Assembly: GCA_964058805.1 (NCBI GenBank)
Contig: CAXKVV010000206.1
Span: forward strand, 124,001 to 188,000
DNA from: Schoenoplectus triqueter
Taxonomy: Eukaryota; Streptophyta; Magnoliopsida; Poales; Cyperaceae
DNA: 64,000 bases
Direction: 5' to 3'
Under the pieces are notes generated by a model. That model saw only the letters and a program-made list of their open reading frames with translations. It had not been told where the DNA came from and did no database searches. Both the position numbers and the translations under genes were made by a program. Positions 11,328 to 23,958 of the stretch are shown piece after piece (the stretch's first letter is position 1; the number at the start of each line of letters is the position of its first letter).

Positions 11328-12126
11328 TACCTCTATGGCTCTATGGCTCTATGCTAGTTACATGGTTAAATGGTTTTCTTTTTGTAACAGCTGGAGAGAA
11401 GCCTGAAAGCAACACCAGTTCCATTGTTGACATCTAGCGCCGAAAGGTTTATCCAATTTTGGAAGATACATTGTTTTTCCTCAAAAAAAGAAGATACATT
11501 GTTTGGCAAGGAAGTACCACTTGACTATCTGAGCCATTCTTTTCAGTTCACCAACATGATTATTTCTTTAATTTTATAAAGCAATTTAATTACTAGGCGA
11601 ATAGGATATCTCAGAGTCAGAGGACAGTGCCTTTTTTCAAAACAAAAAAAATAAAAAAAATGCCGGCAACCTCAGTGGAAAATGTCGGAAAGGAGATACT
11701 GCAAGAAAATCATGACTAATTGAAAATAATATTGATTTAATTAGGTCTATTAGCTTTCTTCCAAAGGAATAACATGACCTAACTAAGCTGTTCTCATGCT
11801 CTAACCTCATGCACCAGTTAAATGGCACAAAGTACTTTTAACTATACAAAATAAATAACATGGATATTTTGTTATAATATATGCCAAACAATATCTTCCA
11901 CGTAGAAGGAAATTAACTACATTTTTCCAGGTTAATACCTAAATCGTTAATTGCAAACATATTTGGCATCAATTAATATTAAAACATTGTTTTAATTAAT
12001 ATTGATTTGCTAATAATTTCTACTAACAAATTTTTCACTTCTAAAGTCCAAATATCTATGTAATAAGGGTAATGATTTTAAATTCCCCGAGCGAACATAG
12101 TTTGACGACAAAAATAAAAGGGCGGA
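11328..12126. other. Intergenic DNA, no gene recognised
   Basis: A short direct repeat (CTATGGCTCTATGGCTCTATG) lies at about 11333-11353. No domain-bearing open frame is present. Confidence 0.4.
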
Positions 12127-12547
12127 GATCACTTGACAACGGTTATTTTGATAATTTTGACAATAAATATTAAAAAATTACAAAATATTTTTTTTATGGA
12201 TATATTCTCCTACTTATAGATTGATGATGATTTAAATTTCATGCAATTTATTATCATTTATTATTTCATACCATTAAAATTTTATACAATTTATAATGGT
12301 TATAATTTGACGGTCTTTGATGAAATATCAAACGATAATATTTTGATGGAATATCAAACGATAATGCTTTGATGGAATATCAAACAATAATAAAATTACA
12401 TGAAATTTGAATCACCATCAATCTATACGTAGAAAAACATATTCATAATACTTTTTTTTTTCTATCTTTAAGATTATTTTCACGTTTATTTAAAAATCCA
12501 TTATCAAAATTGTCAAGATAAAAAAAGAAGAATTTCTCAGTCCATCC
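12127..12547. mobile_element. MITE family A, copy 1
   Basis: It begins GATCACTTGACAACGG-TTATTTTGATAA and ends with a related inverted sequence (AATCCATTATCAAAATTGTCAAG). The interior contains a threefold repeat of TTGATGGAATATCAAACGAT. A clear relative lies at 18280-18655 and a truncated one at 49607-49665. The right border is approximate and no clean TSD was found. Confidence 0.6.
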
Positions 12548-12577
12548 TTTTTTTGAGATCACACCATTTGTTTATAG

Positions 12578-12995
12578 CAGGGGTATCAATGGGTCGGGTC
12601 AGTCGCATTCCGATCAAGTCATTATTATTTTATTATTTTTCTTGATCGGACATGATCTGATTCTTTTAAAATTAAATCAATATTTTTTTGACTCGATCTG
12701 ATCCGATCCAATCCAAATAAAATAAATAATTAATTACTAATTATTTTTATATAAAAATAATTGAATAATAATTAATATATAATTAACCATAATTAATGTA
12801 TATATAAATTTTGATTAGCATTAAATCATAAAATAAATCTTAAAAAATAATCAAACGGGCCGGGTCGACCCATACCCGACCTCATCCATGATGGATCAAA
12901 AAATACTGACCCATATCCGATCCATTTATTTTTGGATTATTTCAGATCGGATCAGAACATGTTAGATCGAGTCGAGTCAAGTTTTAACACCCCTA
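12578..12995. mobile_element. hAT-type MITE, 418 bp
   Basis: Inverted ends are CAGGGGTATCAA and TTAACACCCCTA. The flanks GTTTATAG (12570-12577) and ATTTATAA (12996-13003) match at six of eight positions, as expected for an aged 8-bp hAT TSD. GGGTCGGGT and GATCGG motifs near the ends are typical of short plant hAT elements. There is no coding capacity. Confidence 0.75.
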
Positions 12996-13336
12996 ATTTA
13001 TAACATCTCCAAGAAGTTATAGCAGCCCATCTGATGTTAGAAATAACTAATTAAACTACGATTGTTTATCGTGTTTTACCTTGAAAAAAATATATAATTT
13101 ATAAATAATCAGATATTTAAAATAATTTTTGTTAAAATTTTTTGAACATAAATGTATTTTTTTCAAAATACTAAAAATATATTTAATGATAAATATTATA
13201 ATTAACTATATAATAATTCATTAAAAAATACAAAGTGCCTTAAAAACATCATATCATCTCTTTAAATGAAGAAAAAGAAAAATAATATGAGTCATTTGAT
13301 TAAGATAAATGAAGAGAGAAAAATAAAATTAATTGG

Positions 13337-13338
<2 letters not shown>

Positions 13339-13399
<61 letters not shown>
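13339..13399. repeat. Compound (AT)n(AG)n microsatellite
   Basis: About 16 AT units are followed by about 14 AG units. It abuts the left end of the hairpin element at 13394-13769. The right end of that element runs into TCTCTCTATATATG, a mirror of this tract. Confidence 0.95.
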
Positions 13400-13401
<2 letters not shown>

Positions 13402-13769
13402 ATTGTGAAAACGTTTGCATTTCAGCCGATACACAAACGAATCAAAAACTAAATTTTAAAATCTCAAAAATTTCAATTTATGATTTCCATTAAATTTTTC
13501 ATATGAAAACCTTGTGGGATAATTTTTTTTTGAGTGTTTTGAGTTTTTGAAGACACTCTTTTGAATTAAAAAAATAACTCTAAAAATAATCATTAATTCA
13601 AAAGAGTGTCTTAAAAAATTTAAAACACTCCAAATTTTTGTATCATATAATGTTTTCATATGAAGAATTTAATGGAAATCATAAATTAAAAATTTTGAGA
13701 TTTTAAAATATAGTTTTTGATCTATTTGCATATCGGCTGAAATGCAAATATTTTCACAATGGTCTCTCT
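13394..13769. mobile_element. Hairpin (foldback) MITE in a TA/GA microsatellite, copy 1
   Basis: Two arms of about 160 bp are near-perfect inverted copies. The left starts GACTATTGTGAAAACG and the right ends ATTTTCACAATGGTC. They are separated by a short loop around 13575-13590. Arm motifs (AAAACACTCCAAATTTTTG, TTTCATATGAA) recur in the hairpins at 48713-49094 and 49141-49557. It has no open reading frame of interest. It resembles the idea of rice Micron elements, which occupy (TA)n tracts. Confidence 0.8.
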
Positions 13770-14876
13770 ATATATGATGTGGCATAATTATTTTTTTTGA
13801 AAAACTAACACTCTTTCTTATATATAATAATGATATTTCTGATATATTAATATTATGTATGGTTCCAAATGGTTAAACAGATGTAATTAACAATTCGGTA
13901 AATAACATAGTAGCTTAAAATTCGCATCTTTTAAAATCATATTAAGTATAACAAATTTGTGAAATTTGTGTTGCTAATAAAAAATGTTTTATGTTTGTAT
14001 GAACAATATACAAGCAATTCTCTATTTTAGAATTTAGATAATCATTAATTTTTTTTGAGGTTTGAGCTAGATATATTGCAAATAATAAAGTAGTTCTAAA
14101 CAATAAAGATGCTTAAGAATGAATAATATGTGGACAAATGTCAAGTGGACTCCTAAACTTACAAAATAAAGTAGGTTCATGGTGTTTGGTAAATCTACAA
14201 AGAAAGAAAATATATCAAGGATTGGAATTGAAATGCAGTCTAGATTCGTCCTTCCAAAGACAACATATATAAAAAAATATGATAGGTTTCTCGATTATAA
14301 TTATACAAATTATTGTGTTGACATCCCAGTATCCCACTAGCCCTTGTTATACAATGCATAAAGGAGACGCTTAGTAAAATCTGGACTATTTTACTTTTCG
14401 AGTCGTGTTAATATATTACGTCGACGACTCAAAAAAAGAATTTCGATGAATACTATATCAACGTATCTTTTACTTTTTGATGAAGGCTCTAAGTAGGTGC
14501 CATAATTATCTGAGTAAGCACCCATTCGCTGGCCCCAAATTTTTAAGTGGTTTTAGAATAACATGAATGCACTTATAGTGGCTATTTGGCGTCTGGTGGA
14601 AAAAAAAAATCAGAATAGATAAGTAACAAATGCTTATGATCATTGATCATTAATAATTTTAATTTTATGCCTTCCCTCTCTAAGAAAGAAGATACTAGGA
14701 ACATGGTTGTTCTTCACTTAGGGCATGTCCGGTCAGATAAAGGGAATGAATATAGATGTGGGTTTTGAACTGATTTTATTGTGCATAGTGGGAAAAAAAA
14801 CAATTAGCTAGGGACGATTTCCCCCCCAACAAAATAGTACTCAGGCCAAACAGGCCCTTATTCTGGCATTTTTCAG
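13770..14876. other. AT-rich intergenic DNA
   Basis: No open frame above 60 codons with any recognisable motif and no paired ends were found. Confidence 0.4.
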
Positions 14877-15265
14877 GGATAGGGATTATTTGACAACCAT
14901 GCATATATTTTAACATTCTTGAGAACTAACCACATATGAATTTATAAAAAAAATAAAAATGAAGAAAATATTTTGCAAACATATTATGAAGCTTATGATG
15001 GATTGTGTTTTAAATTTTATACAATTTGAATGTCATTTAATATTTAATCAAACACATCAAAATTATGTGATAATTTTAACAGTTTAAATTTAATGATTTT
15101 TAATGGAATATGAAATGACACTCAAGTTGTATGAAACAGATACACAATCAATCCATAAACTTAAGAATATGTTTGTAGTTCATTTTTAATATTTTCTGTA
15201 AATTTATATGAAATTAGTGGCTAAGATTAACAAAATAATTAACTGTTAAAGGATCACACCGTTCT
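14877..15265. mobile_element. Possible diverged MITE family A copy
   Basis: The interior repeats the family A layout: a GATTATTTGACAACC start, a central TTTTACACAATT-like fold and ATACACAATCAATCCAT before the right end. Ends are eroded and no TSD was seen, so this is tentative. Confidence 0.35.
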
Positions 15266-16776
15266 TTTTTTAACCAGAAAAGTAGTTTCAATTGGAATAA
15301 AATGTATAACGGTACGCCATTGGCATATCTGATTCTCAATGTGTAATTAAACTAAAACAATGGTGAGAACAGAGAATACATCCGACTTTTTTTTTTATAA
15401 GTTCTATGTTAATATATATTACGGCGGATAACAACTGTGGAATTTGCAAAAGTAGAAACTAATTTTGAATGGTATAAAACTGAGCCATTTTTCCAAAAAA
15501 AAAACGCACCATTATTAATTAGTTAAAAAATCTCACTTAATGGATCCAATTTCTTTTCACTTCCTAATAAGTTAAGTGGTGAAAATATTCCTCAAAATAA
15601 GAGTTAAGTGATGAAAATATAGCTTCCTACAATGAAAAGTTAATAAATTCTCAACTTCAATTTTTTTTAATTTACATATAGTTAACGTATAATGTACATT
15701 AAAATAATATTATTCACACTCCTTTATCAATCCTTTAATTAATTCTCAACTTCCATAAATGAAGTTATGTCTACATTGACAGGAGCTTCAATGCAATAAA
15801 AATAAGTAACAGAAATAAAAATGTATATTATATATGAGCTCACCGCGGGACGTGTAGCTAGCATATTAATTTATCAAATCAAAACAATATAACTTTTGTT
15901 GGTGATGCATAAACAATTGTTAAATTCAAATATTAAACAGTTTCAATTTTTCAATTAGCGGTTGGAGCAAAGAACCAAATCTCACTATTTTAATTCGACA
16001 CATACCAATGAATAAAAAAGATTTTTGTTTGTACTGGAAGTAATAATTCTCTTTTATTTAAATATATATACTTAATAAAATCGGAAATCCAATTGTTCTT
16101 GAGTTCTCGTGAAGCATGAATGAAAAAGTACCTACTTTGTTCTAATACAAATTATGCATCTCAATCAGCTGCCATAAAAAAATAGACAAAATTATGTTAT
16201 AGTTTTCATTGAATTTGTTTAAATAGTTCAGATTGTAATAATTTGGCCGGGATGCTTTTTAATTTTGAATCCCGATGTATGAACACAAGAAAACTATGAA
16301 ACCAAAAAGTATTTAGTGAGGTAATAATTATGTGATTCCGATAACATTCGGATATAATGAAAATAGTATATTTTATGTAATATAAATAAAATATATATTA
16401 AAATTTTAAAAAATCATATAAAATATATAATAACACTTTAAATTTTATACAATGCATTCTATTCATGAATAAAAATAATTTAGTCGTTTATAAAATATTT
16501 TATTTGTGAATTATTTAAGAAAAGAATACACTATATCTTGAATGGACATCTAATTTGTGATTTGTTAGGGTTGAAAAAAAATTATTTATGAATATTCACA
16601 AATCTTATAACTATATGCACCAAATATACAAAATTTCAAAGATTGTATTTTCTAAGTTTATGTTGTAATATCTTGCACAATAAATTCTATTTAGTAATAA
16701 TAATGAGAAAAAACATAAGTTTGTAGTCTTTCATTCTTTTTGTGGGGGTAATCATGACGCCTCACTTAATGGCACC
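15266..16776. other. AT-rich intergenic DNA with a diverged family B remnant
   Basis: Around 16330-16610 the sequence resembles the interior of the family B hAT MITEs at 37.4, 39.0 and 42.9 kb (ATAATATAAATAAAATATATATTA). The ends are not recognisable. Nothing else is supported here. Confidence 0.3.
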
Positions 16777-16785
16777 TCCACTTAC

Positions 16786-18211
16786 CGGATTTTTTTAATA
16801 AATAAAAATAAAAATAGTATGATTGGTTTTATTATTTCGAATCATAGATCTGAGTTTCAAACTCGGATTCAGTTCCATGAACCCGAGTTTGAAACTCTGG
16901 TCCGGTGTTTTTTTTTCTTCTTTTTGTTTAGTTATTATTTTTTAATAGATTTTAATAGTTTATTTAGTTTATTTATTATGTTTAAATATTTATTTTTAAA
17001 TTTAACTCAGTTATTAATATAACAATGATTTTTAATTAATAACCATTGTCAAAGATAATTTTAATTTTAAAAAATAGTTATAACGTTCTTTATGAAGTCA
17101 AATTGATATATGGAGTCAACAATCAATAGAGACAAATATTGATTAGATAAGAACATATGTTATTGTATATTATTCACTCATTCAATAACTAATATAAAAA
17201 ATATAATTATGCATTCAATAATAAAAAAATATTTACTCAATAATATATACATACATCATTCTCATGTAATAATATAAAAAAATATACAATTTCTATGAAA
17301 AAATCTAAAGAAATAAACGAAACAATAGAATTTAAAACTTCAAATGCACTTCTGAGGGTCAAAACAATATTTTTGGTCTAAAAAATGGTAGTAACAATAA
17401 TAGTGGTTAACCATGTAGATCTCATCGTAAGTTTTCCGTGGCCATGTATCATGCCTCAATCGGAGTTTTCTATAAAAATTATGACCGTTTAAAGTTGAGA
17501 TGTTCGAATTTCGGTTTTTATTTATTCTCTCTCTTTTCTTTCTTTCTTATTTCTCTCTCTGTCTCTCTCACCTCTCTTATTATATATGAATATATGAAAA
17601 TAGTTGATAATCAGTGATATTTTAATTTTTGGATCGTTGGTTTGGGTGTTGTGTAAGATCATTTCTGTTGTAGTGATAATATAAACTAATGTACTCAGTG
17701 TTAATATTTTCAAAATTATATTTTAATTATTATAATATTATGTCTTTTATTATTATTTTGCATAACAAAATGATTAGATAAATATTTAAAATAAACTTAA
17801 CTAAAAATAAATATTTTAAATATAATAAATAAACTAATAAGACTTATTAAAAAATAAATTTGATCACTTAATGACTTTAATTATATAATTACAATTAAAT
17901 AAATATTCTAAAATAAGCTAAATTAAAAAAATAAATAAACTATTAAAATCTATTAAAATAAATATTAAAATCCATAAAAATAAGTTAAATTCAAAAATAA
18001 ATATTTAAATATAATAAACAAATTAAATAAACTATTAAAATCTATTAAAAATAATAACTAACAAATAGAAGAAAAAAACACCGGACCCGAATTTCAAACT
18101 CGGGCCAGGGAACTGGAACTGAGTTTAAAACTCGGGTCGGACCATGATTCGAAAAAAAACCAATCATACTATTTTTATTTATTATTTTTTTTTATTTACT
18201 AAAAAAATCTG
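16786..18211. mobile_element. Second MULE with long TIRs and a 9-bp TSD
   Basis: A perfect 9-bp TSD, TCCACTTAC, lies at 16777-16785 and 18212-18220. TIRs of more than 200 bp begin CGGATTTTTTTAATAAAT and, on the other strand, CAGATTTTTTTAGTAAAT. They share ATAGTATGATTGGTTTT and a GC-richer block with TTTGAAACTCGG-type sequence. There is no transposase. The centre is occupied by a CACTA remnant, so the two elements are nested. Confidence 0.9.
17015..17675. mobile_element. CACTA element remnant nested in the second MULE
   Basis: The right end reads TCTGTTGTAGTG, the inverted form of the CACTACAACAGA terminus of the CACTA element at 49866-51064. The two also share several hundred bases of interior, including GCCTCAATCGGAGTTT at about 17453 and 50539. 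The left CACTA terminus is missing, so this copy is 5' truncated. The left border is estimated from where the MULE TIR stops pairing. Confidence 0.75.
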
Positions 18212-18279
18212 TCCACTTACTATCTCTGTTTTCTTTAATCTTTTTCCAAAAAAAGTAGCATAAAACTTTTTTGAGTGGG

Positions 18280-18655
18280 GATCCATTGACAATGGGTTAT
18301 TTTGATAACCTTGACAATGAACTTCTAAATAAATATATATAAATCTTAAAAATGATTTTTTTTTATAGATATGTTCTTCTACTGTTAGATTGATGTTAAT
18401 TCAAATTTCATACAATTTCATTATCGTTTGATATTTCATTAAAGACCGTTAAATTGGAACCGTTACAAATTGAATGAAACTTTGATAGTCTTTGATGCAC
18501 CATCAAAGGATAATAAAATTGCATGCAATTTTAATTACCATCAATCTAAAGGTAGAAGAATACATTTATAAACTTTTTTTTTCATTTTTAATTTTCTTTT
18601 GTATTTAATTAGAGATCCATTATGAAAGTTGAAAATAACCCATTCTCAACCGATC
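18280..18655. mobile_element. MITE family A, copy 2
   Basis: The left end, GATCCATTGACAATGGGTTA, pairs with the right end, CCCATTCTCAACCGATC. Internal blocks match 12127-12547, for example ATTTCATACAATTTCATTATC and ACCATCAATCTA. It is nonautonomous, with no open frame. The TSD is not clear. Confidence 0.7.
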
Positions 18656-18983
18656 CTTTCTCAACTTTTTTAAGCATTTGTACGGAAACAATTCGAGCGG
18701 TACATTATTTAATTCTGCAGATAGATGTACGTGTCAAAACAGGGGACTCGTGCAATGTAAGTTGTGATGCAAAACTAGGTTATTTTCTAAACTAATGTTG
18801 GTGTAGTCATTGACAAAACGAAGATTATGGTTAAATAATAATAGCTTAGTAGGGTTGCAGAAACTTATATGGTTAAAGCTATTTATTGAAGGGCGGGATC
18901 TACCTATCACTAACTAGTTTGATAATCGTGAAAGTAATTTAATTTTTTTAATTGACAAACTAAATGTAATCCATACTTTATAT

Positions 18984-19242
18984 TAGAGGTGGTAATCAGA
19001 CATGTTGGGTTGGGTACGTATGGGACAAGGTCGGGTTAGGTCGGATCAATTTAGGATGTCGATTTTTTTCAGATCTTTGTTTGATTTTGATTAGATTGCA
19101 TGTTATTTAATCTCGGATTGGGTCATATCGGATTCAGATTGAATTGAATTGGTTTGATTTTTTTTTAAATCAGATCAGATCAAATTCGCATCCGAATGAA
19201 TCAGACATATTTCTCATATTGAGTCGGATTTTGTCACCTCTA
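18984..19242. mobile_element. hAT-type MITE, 259 bp (TAGAGGTG termini)
   Basis: The ends TAGAGGTG and CACCTCTA are perfect inverted repeats. The 8-bp flanks CTTTATAT and GTTTATAT differ at one position, a good hAT TSD. The interior carries GGGTTGGGTACG and TCGGGTTAGGTCGG motifs of the plant hAT MITE type. The open frame at 19144-19335 crosses its border and is spurious. Confidence 0.85.
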
Positions 19243-19978
19243 GTTTATATATATTATATATATAAACATAACAAAAACTTATTCAACTTTCTTTATACAT
19301 TAAATGACATGAAATTTGCAATAATTCATATTTGAAAGCATTTTATGGAACTTCAAGTAATATTTATTTTCCATAGAATGTAAAATATCTTGAAAAAAAA
19401 GTATGTGCATCCAACTTATATTTATAATTATTTTTTCATCTAAATTTTAAACATACAACCTCTTATATAAAAAACGTCGCTGAATTGAATTTCAAACACA
19501 TTGCTTATTATTAGACCAATCCTTTTCATTAGTTAATTTTAATTAATTCTAAAAGACAGCGCTATATATCTTATACTTCTTACGCGTTGTGTGCAAGAAT
19601 ACCTGAGAAAATTGTAATGTTTTTTTGTAATAATATATAAATGTGATACTGCGATGAAAACACGCCGGCTTTCTTTCTTGATAGTAAAATACATGCCGAC
19701 TGAGAAAGCATATATGACAACTTTGTGCATTCTCTTGATAAAATAAAATCGTGCGATGGAATCGATTCAGTAGGCCTCAAAATAATATAAAATTTAAAGA
19801 GCGGTTCTCATTGAGCAATCAAATCAGTTCTCACAAAGATTTGTTTGATTGCAGAATTTCAATAATTGCGTCTCCAACGGAGAACTCAGTCCAGTCTGTC
19901 CATATCTTTTCAATTCATCTAGCTAAATGTGTCGAGCTTCGAATATTGAAACGTGACGTCTTCAACATTTAATGTGTC
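19243..19978. other. Intergenic DNA
   Basis: Only short overlapping open frames without motifs are present. No element ends were found. Confidence 0.4.
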
Positions 19979-20341
19979 AGTCAGTCGCAAGTATAAAATG
20001 TTTTTGTACTTTACGTCGTATTTTTTAATTTTAAATTTAAAATACTAATTTGACTGTTCAAAGTGTTATTCATATTAAAATATTTTGGAGATCAAATTTT
20101 ATATTTTTTAGAAACTTTTTCTATATTTTTAGAGGATAAAAATACACTGAGTTTATAACTTTTAATAAGAACGATTTTTTAATCTTCAAAAAAATAGAAA
20201 AAGAATTTAAAAAATATAAAATTTGATCTTCAAATATATTTGAATATAGAGAGCATTTTGAACGGTCAGACTAGTATTTTAAATTTGAAAATGAGAGATA
20301 CAACATGAAGTACAAAAACGTTTTGTATTTCGCGACTAACC
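19979..20341. mobile_element. Hairpin MITE, about 360 bp (AGTCGC termini)
   Basis: The left arm starts near AGTCGCAAGTATAAAATG and the right arm ends TTTTGTATTTCGCGACT. The two arms pair across about 150 bp. The arms contain GATCAAATTTTATATTTTTT, also seen in the hairpin at 44.4 kb, so the two may share ancestry. The ends are approximate and no TSD was found. Confidence 0.7.
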
Positions 20342-20468
20342 GTAGCATAACTCTCTCGCGTTGTTGTATGAGTGTTGAATTTAAAAAAAAAAATTGAACA
20401 TGCATATGTAAATGCCGATGAAATCCGCTGCTCTTTGAAATATGAGCAACATCCATGCAGTTTTTTTT

Positions 20469-21187
20469 GGGTAATTAATTTCATGCCACCTCAAAATTTC
20501 AAAATTAATAAAATGTCACTCTAAAATTTAAACTCCTCTAAATATCACTTCAAAATCAATTTAATTATTTATTTACCACATCTATATAAATATTAAATTA
20601 TTAAATAAAAATAAAAATATTATTTATTCTGCCTAAAATACCCTCATTTCTCTCTTCAACATTTCTCCTCTCAATACTGACAAAAAGTAATACTAAGGAG
20701 TGGAGAGAGAGACAGACTTGTATAGTTCTTTACTTTGAAAAATATATATTCTCCTAACTCCTTCTAGAATACAGTACACTAATTTTCTATTTGCACCAAA
20801 TCGATGACAATGAACTTCCCCAAGTTCATGATAGGCCCGAATTTAGATGAGTAGATCGAGTCTTTGGACCTATTAAAGCTTTCCCACCGAAGCTCTATCT
20901 TAGGGTGGAACGATGAGAAAGTCCATCAGGATTTGTGCCACGCTCTCGAATTTTGACAGAAAAACTAACAGCTACCATTGATGAATACCCAATTTAAGGG
21001 CATAAATGGAAATACAAAAAATTATATATGAATTCATGGATTTTTTAATTAAAATACTATATTAATTGTATAATTGTGGCAAATAACTAATTAAATTAAT
21101 TTTGATGTGACATTTAGAGAAATTTAAATTTTGGAGTGGTATTTTGCTAATTTTGAGATTTTGGGATGGCATGAGACTATTTTCCCC
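20469..21187. mobile_element. 719-bp TIR element, MULE-like
   Basis: Inverted ends of about 110 bp: the left begins GGGTAATTAATTTCATGCCA and the right ends TGGCATGAGACTATTTTCCCC. Pairing continues past AAATTTAAA and TGTCAC motifs. Long TIRs suggest a Mutator-like element, but the flanks are poly-T on both sides, so a 9-bp TSD cannot be verified. The interior at 20780-20960 is less AT-rich and could be captured sequence. I do not recognise it. Confidence 0.65.
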
Positions 21188-21376
21188 TTTTTTATATATT
21201 TTTTGACTGTTCGGTTTGAAAAGTAAAATGTTTCCGAAAATCATCAGTAAATTTACTTCCCCTATGATGTATTTGATACGTCTAATATGTAATATAGTGC
21301 ACGTGATATATTTAGTATGTTATATTAGAAGTATTTGTATTTATATATATTGAATTATAACACATAATTTATTATA

Positions 21377-21753
21377 GAAGGGATTCAATTACCATATTTT
21401 TGGTGTGCATGATATCTATTTATTTATTTATGTATAAATTTAAAAATATGAACCGTTAGATGTATTATATATCATCTCAATTGTATGTATATGAAAAATA
21501 TATATTTTTTTAACTTTATTTGAATAGCCATCAAGTAATGTGTCTAAATTGTAAAATTTGGTCCGTTGATTTTATTAACGCTTGATGCCTATATAAATAA
21601 TATCGAAATGATATAATTTTTTGTATACATATATAAGATGATATTTACAAAATATTCTTTCAATTAGTTTTGTTATTTAAGAATTTAAATAATAGTTATT
21701 TATTATTTAATTTTAATGGCACTGGCACCAAAATGGTGGTAATTGAATCCCTT
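21377..21753. mobile_element. 377-bp MITE (AAGGGATTCAATTACCA termini)
   Basis: The termini AAGGGATTCAATTACCA and TGGTAATTGAATCCCTT are perfect inverted repeats of 17 bp. The interior is AT-rich and noncoding. The superfamily is unclear because no TSD is evident. Confidence 0.75.
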
Positions 21754-22264
21754 ACGTGTTATATGTACGTATTTATAATTATTGAACTATGCGAATGTTA
21801 GACATATATTTAAAACACACACATAAATATGCGAATGTTATCAATTCTCTGTTAGTGTTCACGAGTCATGATAAAAAAATTCTCAACTCCAGACAATTAC
21901 GAGTTTTTATTATGTTTACTGATTTTATTTTTAATGGCTTAATAATAATAAAAGTCGACTGTTAAAACTATTTTTTCTATTTATTTATTTTATTTTGTTA
22001 TTCTTTTTTCGGTAGAAAGATGTGAATCTAGTTAGCTCTTAAACTTTAATTAGTATCCGTAAAATTATTGAAGGTCATTCTAGTAGCACTTGAGTTATTA
22101 TGCTATTTATAATTTTTCTGTTTATTATTTAAACCACTTCACTTTTTATGTAATATTTGTCTTCTTACCAATTTCATCTATACCGTGTGCAGAAATCCTC
22201 TGTCAAAATTTATCTGGATTTTGGGATTATCACTTTTTAGAGCACATTCATCGATATCTAGTGG

Positions 22265-22383
22265 TAGAATTATTGGTTTAATTGGAATGGCAAAGTGAGA
22301 AGAGCAATAGAATATTGGTTTTAATTGGAATGGTGAGGATCAGTAGAATTATTGATTTAATTGGAATGACAAAGTGAGAAGAG
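22265..22383. repeat. Local direct repeat around GTTTAATTGGAATGG
   Basis: Two 40-bp units, each containing TTTAATTGGAATG then CAAAGTGAGAAGAG (22265-22304 and 22344-22383), flank a shorter third copy at 22308-22335. Confidence 0.8.
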
Positions 22384-22855
22384 TATATATGGAATGATCT
22401 CGGAACATGCTAGTAGAATTAAATCTAATAATTTTTTTTTCTATTTCTCGGATGAGAAAACAAATTAAGGGAGAAAACAGGAATCATTGTAGTAATTGAG
22501 AAAATAATAATTCAGATATCAAAATCACTTAATCAAGGACATAAACAAAATAAAAGGGAGAGTGATGATCAGTGACTAGGCAAAGGCGCCTCATTGCCTT
22601 TTTATAAGATTTAGTTACCGAATTATCAAATATGACATGAACACCGTGAAAATGAAAGCTAAGTTTAGTAGTCGGCACAGTTAAATGTATAAAGAAAGGG
22701 TAGTCATACATTGCCTCTTGTCTTGTTCCCTCAGTTCACTTACTTTGATTGACTCTTGGACCCCATAAAATGATATTTTTTATGGGTCCATTTATCAATG
22801 ATAGTTGAGACACGTGAGGGACATTAAATTGAGAGCAACTTTTGCTACCTATGAT

Positions 22856-23669
22856 TAGAGTATTGAAATGGACCGGACGGTCCGATCCGTCCGGACCGGA
22901 CCGGACCGTGGACCGGACCGTGCTCTATTACGGTCCGGTCCAACGGTGGGTCAGTCATCCCTTCACCCGAAAATGGACCGTGCCAACCTGTCCCGTGCCG
23001 ACCCGTGGACCGGACCGGACCGTGGATCGTGCGGGACCGTGGACCGGACCCCCGGACCGGACCGTGTAAAAATGAAAATAACAATTAGTATTTTATGTGT
23101 AGTTTTAAATAAAATAAAAATAATAATTATTGGTGTAGTAAAAAAAATGTTCTAGATAACATCAAAATATAATAAATATTATGTGTAGTTTTAAATAAAA
23201 TGAAAATAACAATAATTATTGGTGTAGTAAAAAAATATGTTCTAGATAACATCAAAATATAATAACTCACTTCATTTTTAATTAAGCATGTTCATAAAAA
23301 AAATTCATTGTATTTCCAAAATTATAATTTTCTGAAATTTTATTTTTTTACAATTTTTTTTAATTTTTTAGTACTATTAGATTTTTAAACAATTAAAAAT
23401 AATAATTCGAATTAGTTAAAAATTATTATTAAAAATATGGTAAATTATTATTTTTTCTAATTTATAAAAAAAAATTGGACCGGATCGGACCGTGGACCGT
23501 CCCAGACCGTCCGGCCCCCGGGGGTCAACGGTGGGACGGGTTCGGGTTTTTCGAATTTGGACCGCCTTGGACCGGACCGTGCGGGACCGTGCACCGTGGA
23601 CCGTACGGGACCGTGGACCGTCCGGGTTTGGACCGGCCCGGCCCGGACCGGACCGTGTTCAATACTCTA
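22856..23669. mobile_element. hAT element, 814 bp, with GGACCGG-rich arms
   Basis: A perfect 8-bp TSD, CCTATGAT, lies at 22848-22855 and 23670-23677. The termini TAGAGTATTGAA and TTCAATACTCTA are perfect inverted repeats. Both subterminal regions (about 22867-23066 and 23476-23655) are dense in GGACCGG and GACCGTGG and far more GC-rich than their surroundings. Open frames in these arms are repeats of PDRTV and similar and are not genes. It is nonautonomous. Confidence 0.93.
23094..23266. repeat. 86-bp tandem duplication inside the hAT element
   Basis: Two copies start TATGTGTAGTTTTAAATAAA at 23094 and 23180, with only a few differences. They separate the left GC-rich arm from the AT-rich core. 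Confidence 0.85.
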
Positions 23670-23958
23670 CCTATGATAATGAGAGGAGGAACAAAGCGAG
23701 GGAATATGTAAATTACAGTAATTGATTTGATTATAAAATGTCTCAAGAGGAATACGCGTCCGCTCTATTTAATTAATTCCATATATTATCATATCTAACT
23801 TTTTATGTAATATTTGACTTCCTGAATAAAAAACATTATTATTTGTGGAATAAAAAAAATACAAAAGTTCTCAAAATGCCAGGACACATTTTTCGAAAAG
23901 ATAAATTAATTAAATTAAGATTCTAATTAAAATTATCTTTGCTGTTATTCATATATAT

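Noticed and set aside
22842..23155. Overlapping open frames rich in DRTV/GPDR in three frames
   Set aside because: They arise from GGACCGG repeats in a hAT arm that stay open on both strands. Composition explains them.
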